Part shown: in pieces, positions 42,172-50,988 of the stretch
Layout of the letters: each line of letters starts with the position of its first letter
Numbering within the stretch: the first letter of the stretch is position 1
Assembly: GCA_016213825.1 (NCBI GenBank)
Contig: JACQZP010000020.1
Span: 1-64,000, forward strand
Length of the DNA: 64,000 bases
Source of the DNA: Acetobacterium woodii
GTDB lineage: Bacteria; Bacillota; Clostridia; Eubacteriales; Eubacteriaceae
Reading direction: 5' to 3'
The notes under the pieces: model-generated
Told to the model about the DNA's origin: nothing
The model's input: the letters and a program-made list of their open reading frames with translations, nothing else
The model's database searches: none
Program-made: the position numbers and the translations under genes

Positions 42172-45100
42172 ATGGACGAAATGAGAGAACAAATCATAAA
42201 CAAAGATAAAGCATGGTTGGTATCAACACTCAACAGTGCTGGCGACGCAATCATGACCTGTGAAATGGATGATCGGTTGGATTTTGCAAATGCTGAAGCA
42301 CTGAAAATTCTTGGCCTGTCGTTGTCTGAAATTCTGGGAAAGTCATTTCAAGACGTATTTAAAATATTTCGAGATGGGCACGATGCTCCTGTGCAATTCT
42401 GGAAAGATGATAAAGATGATCACATGTTGGCAAGTGTTGGATTACCCAGAGCTTCGTTTTATTTAAAACCGAACGGTGAAAAATGTTACTTGTCAGCCCA
42501 TTTGTCACCGCTGTTGTCAGACAATTTGGAATATATGGGAAAGGTTGTTGTTTTTCGGGATATTTCTAGAATTATTGAAGCTGAAAATACAATCAAGAAC
42601 GAGCGTAATAACTTAAAAATGATGTTTGATCTATTACCGACAAATATGTTGGTTATTGATGATACGTTTTTAATTCAACGTGTTAACCGTGCTTTTTTAA
42701 AAACTTTTAATCTTGAAGAACCAATGGTGATTGGAAAAGCTTTTGGTGATGCAATGGGATGTGTTTTCAGCGTGGATGATGGGTGTGGCTATTCGTTAAA
42801 TTGCAAATTTTGCAGTATCAGAAAAATTGTCAACAAAGTTATCAAAGATAAAAAAACGGTCAGAGACCGATCGATTAAAGTGAAATTCTTAAATGAAAGC
42901 AAACAACAAACACACTTTTTAAATGTCAGTGTCTTACCAGTAATAACATTTAGCAATTCAGAGTATATCATTACAATGGAAGATGTTACCGAACAGATTT
43001 ATTATGAAAAAAGTTTGAAAGAAGCCCGTGAGTCCAGTCTTTCGATATTAGATAGCTTGCCAGTTATGATTTATCGGATCGACCATGATCATCATTGTGA
43101 TTTTATCAACCAAACATTCAAAACATTTATGAAAATCACCAGAGAATCTTTTTTAGAAGCGTTGCGATTTCATATGAAACCGGAGGATCATCAGCGATTT
43201 ATTGATACATTGGAACTATCGCTTAGAGAGGAAACCTATTTCGACATTGAACTGGATCTTCTATCACCTGAAAATATCTTTCGAACTTTCCGAGGAATAG
43301 GAAGACCTTATTTTGATAAAAATCACGAATACGCTGGGATGATTGGTTTGTTTTTAGACATTAATGATGAGCGATTTGCTGAAGAACTATTTATTAAAAG
43401 TCAAAAAAAATACTTCTCTCTTTTTAAATACATGGAGAGTAGCATTTCTTATTACAAAGCGCTATTTGATGATGACAAAAATCTGATTGATGCCGTACTT
43501 GTGGAAATGAATCTGGCCACAGAAAAACTGTTTGAATCTAAACGCGATGATATAATCGGACATAAATTATCTGAAATGGGTTTTCTCGAGAAAGTCGAAA
43601 GACAGGGACTTTTAAATCGCTTTAAAGAAGTACTCGTTCAAGGTAAAAATGTACATATTGAAGAATACTATCTGAGAAAATTAAACCGCTGGGTGGAAGG
43701 TTCAATTTATAGTCCTGAAAGTGGATATATTGCGATATTGGCGTCGGATATCGACCTGAAGAAAAAGACGGAACTGAAGCTGATACTAGCGATAGAACGC
43801 TCCGAAGAAGCCAATCGGGCTAAAAGTGAATTTTTAGCAAATATGAGCCATGAAATACGAACACCGCTTAACGGAATTGTTGGCATGATTGATTTAACAG
43901 CCCTGGAACCGCTTTCTGAGGAACAGAAAGACAACTTAAGAACCGCAAAAGGCTGTGTCCAATCACTCATTAATATTATTAATGATATATTAGATTTCGC
44001 AAAAATTGAAGCCGGAAAACTAATGATTAATCCCATGAGTTTTAACCTGATGGAACTCATTGAATCCACGATTAAAACCCATAAGAAGCATGCCATTGAA
44101 AAGTGTCTGGATATTTCGGTAGATTATCAGAATTTAGTATCATTTTATGTTATCGGTGACAGTATGCGACTGAAACAGATTTTAAATAATCTGATTAGCA
44201 ATGCCATAAAATTCACAAATGAAGGATCAATTAAAGTCTTTGTTAATCAGAAATTAATCGAAAATAAAACCGATGAAGTAATCCAGGAAATTTCCGTAAC
44301 CGATACTGGAATTGGCATTGATCCTGAAAATTATTCCATGCTGTTTAAGAGTTTTACGCAGATTGATGGCTCCTATACAAGAGAATATGGTGGTACTGGT
44401 TTGGGACTGGTGATCACTAAACAACTTATTGAAATGATGGGTGGAACAGTATCCTTCACTAGTCAGCTAGGAACAGGCAGTACGTTTATCATTCGTCTGC
44501 CGATGGTGATAACAAAAAAACCAAGTGAAACAGCAGTTAATACAAATCCTGATGCTAGTTTTTCAGGGAGTCGAGTTTTGTTGGTTGAAGATGATCGGGT
44601 CAATCAAATTGTTATCTGTAAGATGCTTGAAAGTTTTGGTGCTGATGTCGATGTGGCTGCAAATGGCGTGGAAGGAGTCAAAAGAGCTTCTAAAAAGAAG
44701 TACAATATTATCCTCATGGATGTGCAAATGCCTGTGATGGATGGGATTAAAGCGACTCAGATTATTCGTGGAGTAGAGAAAAAAACGGAGCGGCATTTTA
44801 AATTTGATGAATTGGAAAATTCATTAAATTTAACCACGCCCATCATTGCCCTAACAGCGTTTGCTCTTAAAGGTGATGAAGCTATTTTTAAGGCCAGTGG
44901 GATGGATGGTTATTTATCAAAGCCGTTGGACCGACATCAAATGCAAATACTTTTAAAAAAATATCTCAATAACCTAGATAAATCAAAAACAGAAATGCTT
45001 CAAGATATGATCAGAGACTTACAAAAAACAGAAAATGGTAGAACTGAATCTGATCCATCAACGCGTTTAACCGCGGATGATTCAGAAAAACAGGAAGTTG

Positions 45101-45327
45101 ACCTAAAAATAAAAAACTTGAAAACAATTATGGACCAAGGAAATTACATGCTGATGGAAGTAATCGCTCATCAATTAAAAGGGATCTTCGAGAGAATGAA
45201 TGCGGAAGAATTAAAAAACCTGGTTTTTAAAATGGAATTGGAAATTCGAAAAGATCGTATTGAAAATGTTTCGGATTATCTTGAGCGCATTGAGCAAATA
45301 TGGCTGATGATGAATAGCTGCAAATAG
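42172..45327 (+). CDS. Multi-PAS hybrid histidine kinase with receiver and HPt domains
   Basis: A 1051-residue soluble kinase. Order: PAS 1 (about 12-125), a Cys-bearing PAS 2 (140-280) with Cys197, 205, 211 and 214, PAS 3 (285-405), a further PAS-like region (410-540), HisKA with His560 in MSHEIRTPLNG, HATPase (NLISNAIKF, DTGIGID, GGTGLGL), a receiver with Asp850 in ILMDVQMPVMDG, and a C-terminal HPt-like helix bundle with His1000 in AHQLKG. All phosphorelay stations are therefore in one chain. The four-Cys pattern in PAS 2 could hold a metal or Fe-S cluster. GGAGA favours ATG 42172 over 42160. Confidence 0.88.
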   Translation: MDEMREQIINKDKAWLVSTLNSAGDAIMTCEMDDRLDFANAEALKILGLSLSEILGKSFQDVFKIFRDGHDAPVQFWKDDKDDHMLASVGLPRASFYLKPNGEKCYLSAHLSPLLSDNLEYMGKVVVFRDISRIIEAENTIKNERNNLKMMFDLLPTNMLVIDDTFLIQRVNRAFLKTFNLEEPMVIGKAFGDAMGCVFSVDDGCGYSLNCKFCSIRKIVNKVIKDKKTVRDRSIKVKFLNESKQQTHFLNVSVLPVITFSNSEYIITMEDVTEQIYYEKSLKEARESSLSILDSLPVMIYRIDHDHHCDFINQTFKTFMKITRESFLEALRFHMKPEDHQRFIDTLELSLREETYFDIELDLLSPENIFRTFRGIGRPYFDKNHEYAGMIGLFLDINDERFAEELFIKSQKKYFSLFKYMESSISYYKALFDDDKNLIDAVLVEMNLATEKLFESKRDDIIGHKLSEMGFLEKVERQGLLNRFKEVLVQGKNVHIEEYYLRKLNRWVEGSIYSPESGYIAILASDIDLKKKTELKLILAIERSEEANRAKSEFLANMSHEIRTPLNGIVGMIDLTALEPLSEEQKDNLRTAKGCVQSLINIINDILDFAKIEAGKLMINPMSFNLMELIESTIKTHKKHAIEKCLDISVDYQNLVSFYVIGDSMRLKQILNNLISNAIKFTNEGSIKVFVNQKLIENKTDEVIQEISVTDTGIGIDPENYSMLFKSFTQIDGSYTREYGGTGLGLVITKQLIEMMGGTVSFTSQLGTGSTFIIRLPMVITKKPSETAVNTNPDASFSGSRVLLVEDDRVNQIVICKMLESFGADVDVAANGVEGVKRASKKKYNIILMDVQMPVMDGIKATQIIRGVEKKTERHFKFDELENSLNLTTPIIALTAFALKGDEAIFKASGMDGYLSKPLDRHQMQILLKKYLNNLDKSKTEMLQDMIRDLQKTENGRTESDPSTRLTADDSEKQEVDLKIKNLKTIMDQGNYMLMEVIAHQLKGIFERMNAEELKNLVFKMELEIRKDRIENVSDYLERIEQIWLMMNSCK

Positions 45328-45340
45328 TGGGAGAAGAACG

Positions 45341-45739
45341 ATGAAACGTATTTTAATAGTAGAAGATGACATGGTGAGCCGAAAGTTTCTATCGAAGTTT
45401 CTGAACAGATATGGTGATTGCGATTTGGTTGTAGATGGTCTGGAAGCGATCGATGCCTATCTTTTAGCAATAAAAGAAGGATTACCTTATGATCTGATCT
45501 GTCTGGATGTAATGATGCCTAAGATCGATGGCATTAAAGTGTTAAAAACAATCAGGGATTTGGAAAAACAAAATGATCTAGACGAAAATGAACGGTGTAA
45601 AATTATTATGACCACTGTATTAGGGGAAACTAAGATTGTCCAATCAGCTTTTGACTATGGTTGTAATGCTTATGCTTCAAAACCGATTGACATCGAAAAA
45701 TTAACTGAAGTATTAGGAAAAATCGGTTTTTTAGACTAA
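45341..45739 (+). CDS. Stand-alone response regulator (CheY-like)
   Basis: A 132-residue single receiver. The acidic pocket EDD (8-10), phosphorylated Asp56 in ICLDVMMPKIDG, the Thr in MTTVLG and Lys in ASKPID are all present. No output domain. It starts 13 bases after the hybrid kinase and is the likely receiver of its HPt, or acts as the CheY of this cluster. Confidence 0.9.
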   Translation: MKRILIVEDDMVSRKFLSKFLNRYGDCDLVVDGLEAIDAYLLAIKEGLPYDLICLDVMMPKIDGIKVLKTIRDLEKQNDLDENERCKIIMTTVLGETKIVQSAFDYGCNAYASKPIDIEKLTEVLGKIGFLD

Positions 45740-45823
45740 TGCATCAAATTGGATTAAGATGAAGAAAAAACAAATTTCAGGAAAAACTAGCAAAAGATAA
45801 ATAAGAATTTGTTTAATAACAAA

Positions 45824-45858
45824 GACCGCAGTCTTCAAAAAGTTGACTACGGTCTAAT
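45824..45858. terminator. Bidirectional terminator between receiver and hemerythrin genes
   Basis: AGACCGCAGTC pairs with GACTACGGTCT (one mismatch) between convergent genes. On the + strand the stem is followed by AATTTTAAA; on the minus strand by TTTGTT. Confidence 0.65.
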
Positions 45859-45872
45859 TTTAAAATAGTTGT

Positions 45873-46274
45873 TTAAAGAGTTTTGGCATAAATACCTATT
45901 TTTTTGTCCATTGATGAAATATGTTGGGTTAGCCAATTGATGATCATCTGGTTAGCATTAATAATCAGCGATATATTTCCACCTGATTCCTGATAATCTT
46001 TTTTTAGTTTTGCTAATTCTGAGATAAAATTGCTATGTAATTTCTTTTGTTCATCAATTCCGGGGTATTTAATTTTGGCCATATATGCCTCTTCGTCTTT
46101 AAAATGCTGTTTTGTATAATCATCGAGAAAATCAAACATTTGCGCAATATATTCCTTAGATTTTCCGCTTTTTCCAGCTTCAAAAAGCTGATCGGCTTTT
46201 TCAAACCATATTTTGTGTTGAGAATCGATATTTTCTACGCCAACTGATAAGTCTGGGGTCCATGCTATTGCCAT
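45873..46274 (-). CDS. Bacteriohemerythrin
   Basis: A 133-residue single-domain hemerythrin with the di-iron ligands in order: His in DSQHKIWFEKAD, His and Glu in QHFKDEEAYM, His in KKLHSNF, and His and Asp in LTQHISSMDKKIG. It binds O2, or perhaps NO, and in anaerobes buffers or senses oxygen. It has no attached sensory domain. It is convergent to the receiver gene and divergent from cheR. Confidence 0.92.
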   Translation of the reverse strand: MAIAWTPDLSVGVENIDSQHKIWFEKADQLFEAGKSGKSKEYIAQMFDFLDDYTKQHFKDEEAYMAKIKYPGIDEQKKLHSNFISELAKLKKDYQESGGNISLIINANQMIINWLTQHISSMDKKIGIYAKTL

Positions 46275-46589
46275 TATATTTCTCCATTCTAAATTAGATT
46301 TATTCTATTATAGAACTTTTTAAGAGATATTACAAGGAAATGTTTAAGGACAGCTGTTCCTATTGGGCAGTTTTCAATTTTTACGTAAATAACAGCATCA
46401 TTCTTTTCATACCCGAAATAAATATAAAAAACAAGATTTAAAACTCAGTGAAAACATAAGGATTTCCAGTAAAATCTTTATTTACTTTAGACACACACTA
46501 AGGTAAACTAGCCTATGTATTCATTTATTTATAAGCCGGTATTTGCTTTAAATGAAATGATGATAAAGCGATTGAGGATGTGTAGAGAT
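46275..46589. other. Divergent gap between hemerythrin and cheR
   Basis: It contains no supported gene. It is AT-rich and presumably holds both divergent promoters. An in-frame ATG at 46515 could extend cheR by 25 residues but has no ribosome site and adds unconserved sequence. Confidence 0.35.
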
Positions 46590-47417
46590 ATGATTCAAAT
46601 AACCGAAAAAGAATTTGCGATGCTAACCGAATATATTCATTGTGAATATGGAATTCAGCTAAAAAAAGAAAAGGAACTCCTGCTAATGGGCCGTCTACAC
46701 AAGCTGCTTGTTGAGTTAGGTTTCGATACATTTACTGACTATTATGAATACTTAATCTCAGACAAAACAGGGGAAGCTAGTTCGGTGTTAATCGACAAGG
46801 TATCGACTAACCATACCTTTTTTATGCGAGAACCGGAACATTTTGATTACTTTAAAAATACAGTATTGCCTTATTTAAAGAAAAAAAAGGAGCAGGAAAA
46901 TAATCGTGATATTCGATTGTGGTGTGCTGCCAGTTCTACAGGTGAAGAACCCTACACCTTGGCGATGATTATGGCTGAGTTTTTTGGAACAGATGCAAAA
47001 TTATGGGATAAAAAACTTCTGGCTACTGATATTTCAAACAAGGTATTGGACATCGCCAAGAAGGGGGTTTATGGCAAAGACCGGATACAGGCATTACCTC
47101 CAATGTGGAAATTAAGGTATTTTCAAACTTATGATGACAGCCAGGTTATGGTTGTCGACGAGATCAAGAAGGAAGTCATTTATCGACGGTTTAATTTAAT
47201 GACCCCGACATTTGTTTTTAAGAAGAAATTCGATGTTGTTTTTTGCAGAAATGTAATGATTTATTTTGATCAACCGACAAAAGATCGATTGGTTGAAAAA
47301 ATGTATCATTGGACAGAACCGGGGGGATATCTATTTATCGGACATGCTGAATCCCTCAATTTGAAGAACACCAACTATAAATTTATTATGCCGGCTTTGT
47401 ATCAAAAACCATTTTAA
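46590..47417 (+). CDS. cheR: Chemotaxis receptor methyltransferase CheR
   Basis: A 275-residue methyltransferase that adds methyl groups to receptor glutamates. The N-terminal helical domain (IQITEKEFAMLTEYIHCEYGIQL) precedes the SAM-binding part (RLWCAASSTGEEPYTLAMI, ATDISNKVLDIA, VVFCRNVMIYFD, GYLFIGHAESL). The start is uncertain: ATG 46590 is chosen by comparison with the family. No CheB methylesterase or CheD is in the window, so methylation would be one-way unless these lie elsewhere. A coiled-coil/LRR protein follows. Confidence 0.93.
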   Translation: MIQITEKEFAMLTEYIHCEYGIQLKKEKELLLMGRLHKLLVELGFDTFTDYYEYLISDKTGEASSVLIDKVSTNHTFFMREPEHFDYFKNTVLPYLKKKKEQENNRDIRLWCAASSTGEEPYTLAMIMAEFFGTDAKLWDKKLLATDISNKVLDIAKKGVYGKDRIQALPPMWKLRYFQTYDDSQVMVVDEIKKEVIYRRFNLMTPTFVFKKKFDVVFCRNVMIYFDQPTKDRLVEKMYHWTEPGGYLFIGHAESLNLKNTNYKFIMPALYQKPF

Positions 47418-47443
47418 TTAAAACATGTTATAATTATGGAAAA

Positions 47444-47477
47444 GATACAGGGTGTCGAAAACCTGTGTTTTTTTTAT
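47444..47477 (+). terminator. Terminator after cheR
   Basis: ACAGG pairs with CCTGT in a short hairpin followed by eight T residues. Confidence 0.65.
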
Positions 47478-47596
47478 AAAGTAGTTACTAATCATATAAA
47501 GTTTAAAATAAATATAAAAAGGTATAATCGATAAATAGCGTAAATTAAATAAGTTCGTAATTCAAGTTACTTAAAACATATGAGGAGGAATCAGTT

Positions 47597-49471
47597 ATGG
47601 AAGAAAAAAAAAGAGTAAACGTTCGTGATAGTGTAAAAAAAATGTATCATATCAGAGATCGTCATCTGTCATTAACAGGGGAACTTGACTGGCCACTTTA
47701 TTTAGCAATCGTACGAGTAGTTCGTCCAAAACAGAAGACGTTTCAAGTCTTGACGGAAGAAATGCTCTTAAAAAGATATGCACCTACCGCAGTATTGGTT
47801 GATCAATTCGGAAATATGCTTTATATTCATGGACATACAGGTTTGTATTTGGAACCCGCCCAGGGGTATGCTGGTGTTAACAACGTTCTTAAAATGGCAA
47901 AAAATAAACTGCGTCGCGATTTAAGTGTCGCCCTGCGCAAAGCCGTTACAAATCAAGAAGTGGTTGATTCGCCAGAATTTCCGGTTAAAAAGAATGGCAA
48001 AATTTTATGGATTAAACTTTCAGTGATTCCACTCCTAAAAAAAGCTTCAATCGATCAGACGAAAGATTTCTATCTTATTATTTTCAATCAAAAAAAAGAA
48101 CAAGTCAAACACCAAACGATGATAGTTCCCGATAAAGATGTAATGAATGTACCACAAATGGACCCGGAAATGGGCAGCTTGCATCATACAATAATTTCAA
48201 AAGAAATGGAATTAACTCAAATAAATAGCGAACTGGAAAATGTGAAAGCAGATCTGGAAATCTCCAGAAACAAACTACATTCAGTTAAGGCGAATATCTA
48301 CCTTTCAGAAACAGAATTACAAACAATTACTGAAAAAATAACCCTATCAAAAGATGAACTAGTGGGTCTTAACAATGAATTAAGCAATGCTAAGAATGAG
48401 TTGGAAGCCGCATTGATAATCCCTGAAAAGATAACTGAGGATTTTGCGCCGATCAGGCAGGAATTAGAAGTTATTAAAAACGAATTATCCACGGCAAATC
48501 AAGAATTAAACACCAAAAAGGAAGAGTTGGAAAAACTAAATCAGCAATTCGAAATTCGAACCGATGAGAGTCCCTTGATAAATCAAGAGAATATTTCGCA
48601 AATAGAAATAAAAACGAACCCTCTTGATCAAGTCGGTGTGAGCGATTCTGAAAATAGTGATCAGAATTTTGATAATGATCCTTTTAGCATGAACTTGAAT
48701 ACAACAGTTATGAATGAAAAGGGGATGGGTTTTTTCTCGAAAAATGAACCTAAACCATTTTTTCCGCCTCGAAAGAGTTTCGCCTTTGGACACGAATCGG
48801 ATCCTGTGTCTTCACCAGAAATTATAAAAGAACTAAAATTTAAGGATGTTCTGGAATTTCAGGCAGCTGCCAGCCATGGATTCAGACATGACAATGACAT
48901 TACATCAGTAGTCATCCCGGAGGGTGTTGAGGTCATAAAAAGAAGTATGTTCTATAAATGTACTCAATTGAAAGAGGTTAGCTTTCCCAGTACTTTAAAG
49001 ATAATCGAAGACTTTGCATTCTATGGCTGCGAAAAATTAAACAAGGCTGAATTAACCAAATGCCGGTTTCTTGAAACCATCGGAACCTCGGCATTTGAAG
49101 GTTGCATTGCTTTAACAGAGATAATTATACCAGATTCAGTTATCGGGATTGAAGAAGCATCATTTCTAGGATGCAAGGGAATTGAAACTGTTAAATTTCA
49201 AGAGAATAGCCAATTAGAGATTTTAGGAAGTCATGTCTTTAAAGATTGCGTAAGACTAAAGGAAATAATCTTACCGGATCAGCTAAAACATATCGGTATC
49301 AGTTGCTTTTACGGTTGTCAAAACTTGTCAGCAATTCATTTATCCAGGGAACTGCAGACAGTCGGGGAATATGCATTTTGGGGTTGTGATTCTTTGCGCG
49401 AAATTGAAATTGCAAACAAAAAAATACTAAAACAACCAGGGTTCACTGTTGGTTTTCCAGACGGTATTTAG
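47597..49471 (+). CDS. CheB/CheR-fusion-linker-like domain, coiled coil and BspA-type LRR protein
   Basis: A 624-residue protein with an unusual build. Residues 1-175 (MLLKRYAPTAVLVDQFGNMLYIHGHTGLYLEPAQG, NNVLKMAKNKLRRDLSVALRKA) closely resemble, from memory, the PAS-like linker between the methylesterase, methyltransferase and later domains of CheB-CheR fusion proteins. Residues 195-330 are a long heptad-rich coiled coil with Asn/Glu-rich repeats. Residues 410-615 are six or seven BspA/LRR_5-type repeats (EGVEVIKRSMFYKCTQLKEV...). There is no signal peptide, so the LRR part is intracellular. It lies just downstream of cheR and may be a scaffold or receptor-associated factor; this is inference. 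Confidence 0.75.
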   Translation: MEEKKRVNVRDSVKKMYHIRDRHLSLTGELDWPLYLAIVRVVRPKQKTFQVLTEEMLLKRYAPTAVLVDQFGNMLYIHGHTGLYLEPAQGYAGVNNVLKMAKNKLRRDLSVALRKAVTNQEVVDSPEFPVKKNGKILWIKLSVIPLLKKASIDQTKDFYLIIFNQKKEQVKHQTMIVPDKDVMNVPQMDPEMGSLHHTIISKEMELTQINSELENVKADLEISRNKLHSVKANIYLSETELQTITEKITLSKDELVGLNNELSNAKNELEAALIIPEKITEDFAPIRQELEVIKNELSTANQELNTKKEELEKLNQQFEIRTDESPLINQENISQIEIKTNPLDQVGVSDSENSDQNFDNDPFSMNLNTTVMNEKGMGFFSKNEPKPFFPPRKSFAFGHESDPVSSPEIIKELKFKDVLEFQAAASHGFRHDNDITSVVIPEGVEVIKRSMFYKCTQLKEVSFPSTLKIIEDFAFYGCEKLNKAELTKCRFLETIGTSAFEGCIALTEIIIPDSVIGIEEASFLGCKGIETVKFQENSQLEILGSHVFKDCVRLKEIILPDQLKHIGISCFYGCQNLSAIHLSRELQTVGEYAFWGCDSLREIEIANKKILKQPGFTVGFPDGI

Positions 49472-49645
49472 CTGTAAACCGATTATTTTAAAAATTGCAT
49501 TGATTTAATAAATTAACGGCAAAAAAAGTAGAATCTTAAGCATGGAAATGTTACAATGAATAAAGCGTTTCCTGGTTATTCAGATACGGAGAATGAATCT
49601 GACTAGGAATTCAGAGATTAAATCTATTTTGGAGGGTGAGGCTTA

Positions 49646-50638
49646 GTGAAAAGGCATGAGGATGTTATAAATATTGATACAATAAATGAAGACAATCGAA
49701 AAAGACTCAGTGAACAGTCTTTTGAAGAGGGCGTGCTGGCTTTATCTGAAAAGCTGGAATTGGCGAACAGTCTGTTAACGACAATTCTTGAAACTACCCA
49801 TGAATTTATGGTGTTTGGTCTAGATAAAGAATACCGTTACCTGAGCTTTAATAATCGGCATAAAGCGATGGCAAAAGATCAATGGGGAGTAGATATCACC
49901 ATTGGAACAAGAATTCTGGATATCATCGATAGTAGAGACGAACGAGAAAATTTAAAAGCTTTTTTTGATCGTGTTTTGTCTGGGGAACAATTTTCATCAA
50001 TTGAAGAGTATGAAGGCACAAACGGAACCACGGTTATCGGAAAAAATCATTGGGCACCCATTAGAAATAGCAATAACGATATTATCGGAATGGTTTGTTT
50101 TATTCAGGACGTTTCGGAAAACAAAGATTTTCTGAAAGAAATGCTTGAAGAAAAAAATTCTCAAGATAAAAGCATGGAATCAATGTCTTTTTATGACCAA
50201 TTAACTGGGGTCTATAATCGGAAATTTTATGATAAGGAACTAAAGCGATTGGATGATATTCTCTATTATCCGTTGTCAATCATTTTAGTAAGCATTAATG
50301 GTATCGAGAAAGTCAACAACCAATACGGTCAAACGGTTGGTGATATATTAATTAGAAAAGCTGTTCAAGTACTTAATCATGGATGCAGAGGCGATGATGT
50401 TGTTGCACGCTATGATGGCAATGAATTTGTTATTCTTATGCCAAGAACAGATGGTGCTAAAGTTGAGCGGGCTTTGGAACGAATCAAAAAGAGTATGGAT
50501 GAAGTAAAAGTTAAATCTGTCAAAGTATCTGTTTCTTTTGGCTTTTCAACCAAGTATGAAGAAACAGAGAAAACAGAGGACGTTTTAAAAATGGCACAAC
50601 GGCATTTAGAGCGACAAATTAAATTAAATTATATTTAA
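49646..50638 (+). CDS. PAS-GGDEF protein with degenerate active site
   Basis: A 330-residue protein with a PAS domain (residues 40-160; TILETTHEFMVFGLDKEYRYLSFNNRHKAM) and a GGDEF domain (175-325; SFYDQLTGVYNRKFYDKEL). The signature reads YDGNEF where YGGDEF is expected, so the first Gly and the Asp that help bind GTP and metal are replaced. It may be an inactive, GTP- or effector-binding protein rather than a diguanylate cyclase. The start is GTG at 49646 behind GGAGGGTGAGG. It ends the chemosensory cluster. Confidence 0.85.
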   Translation: MKRHEDVINIDTINEDNRKRLSEQSFEEGVLALSEKLELANSLLTTILETTHEFMVFGLDKEYRYLSFNNRHKAMAKDQWGVDITIGTRILDIIDSRDERENLKAFFDRVLSGEQFSSIEEYEGTNGTTVIGKNHWAPIRNSNNDIIGMVCFIQDVSENKDFLKEMLEEKNSQDKSMESMSFYDQLTGVYNRKFYDKELKRLDDILYYPLSIILVSINGIEKVNNQYGQTVGDILIRKAVQVLNHGCRGDDVVARYDGNEFVILMPRTDGAKVERALERIKKSMDEVKVKSVKVSVSFGFSTKYEETEKTEDVLKMAQRHLERQIKLNYI

Positions 50639-50988
50639 TACCTAACTGAGTACCAAGTATTAAGTAACTATAATCGATTACCGACAATGAAAAAATGATT
50701 ACAACTTAAAACAGCTATAGATAACTTGGTTAAAAAAGAGCGTTCGTTGCTTCAAGTAAACGAGCGTTTTTTTAGTTTAGTAATGAAAACGGTTTTAATT
50801 GTAATGAAAAATCATAGTGCACCTGTTGCCACTTATTGATCTTTTATAAGCTTGCTGGTAAGATTATTAAGAAGATTAAATGAATTGTTAAACAGCTGCA
50901 ACATTAAACCATGTTGCTTGCTAACTCGCTTAAATAATAAAGAATAATAAATAGGTCAAAATAAAAGAACATTTCGGAAAGGGATAAA
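50639..50988 (+). other. Intergenic region with terminator at 50733-50774
   Basis: GCGTTCGTT pairs with AACGAGCGT (with wobbles), flanked by an A run and a run of seven T residues, forming a good terminator for the GGDEF gene. No gene is seen in the remaining 210 bases, which lead up to the XRE regulator. Confidence 0.6.
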
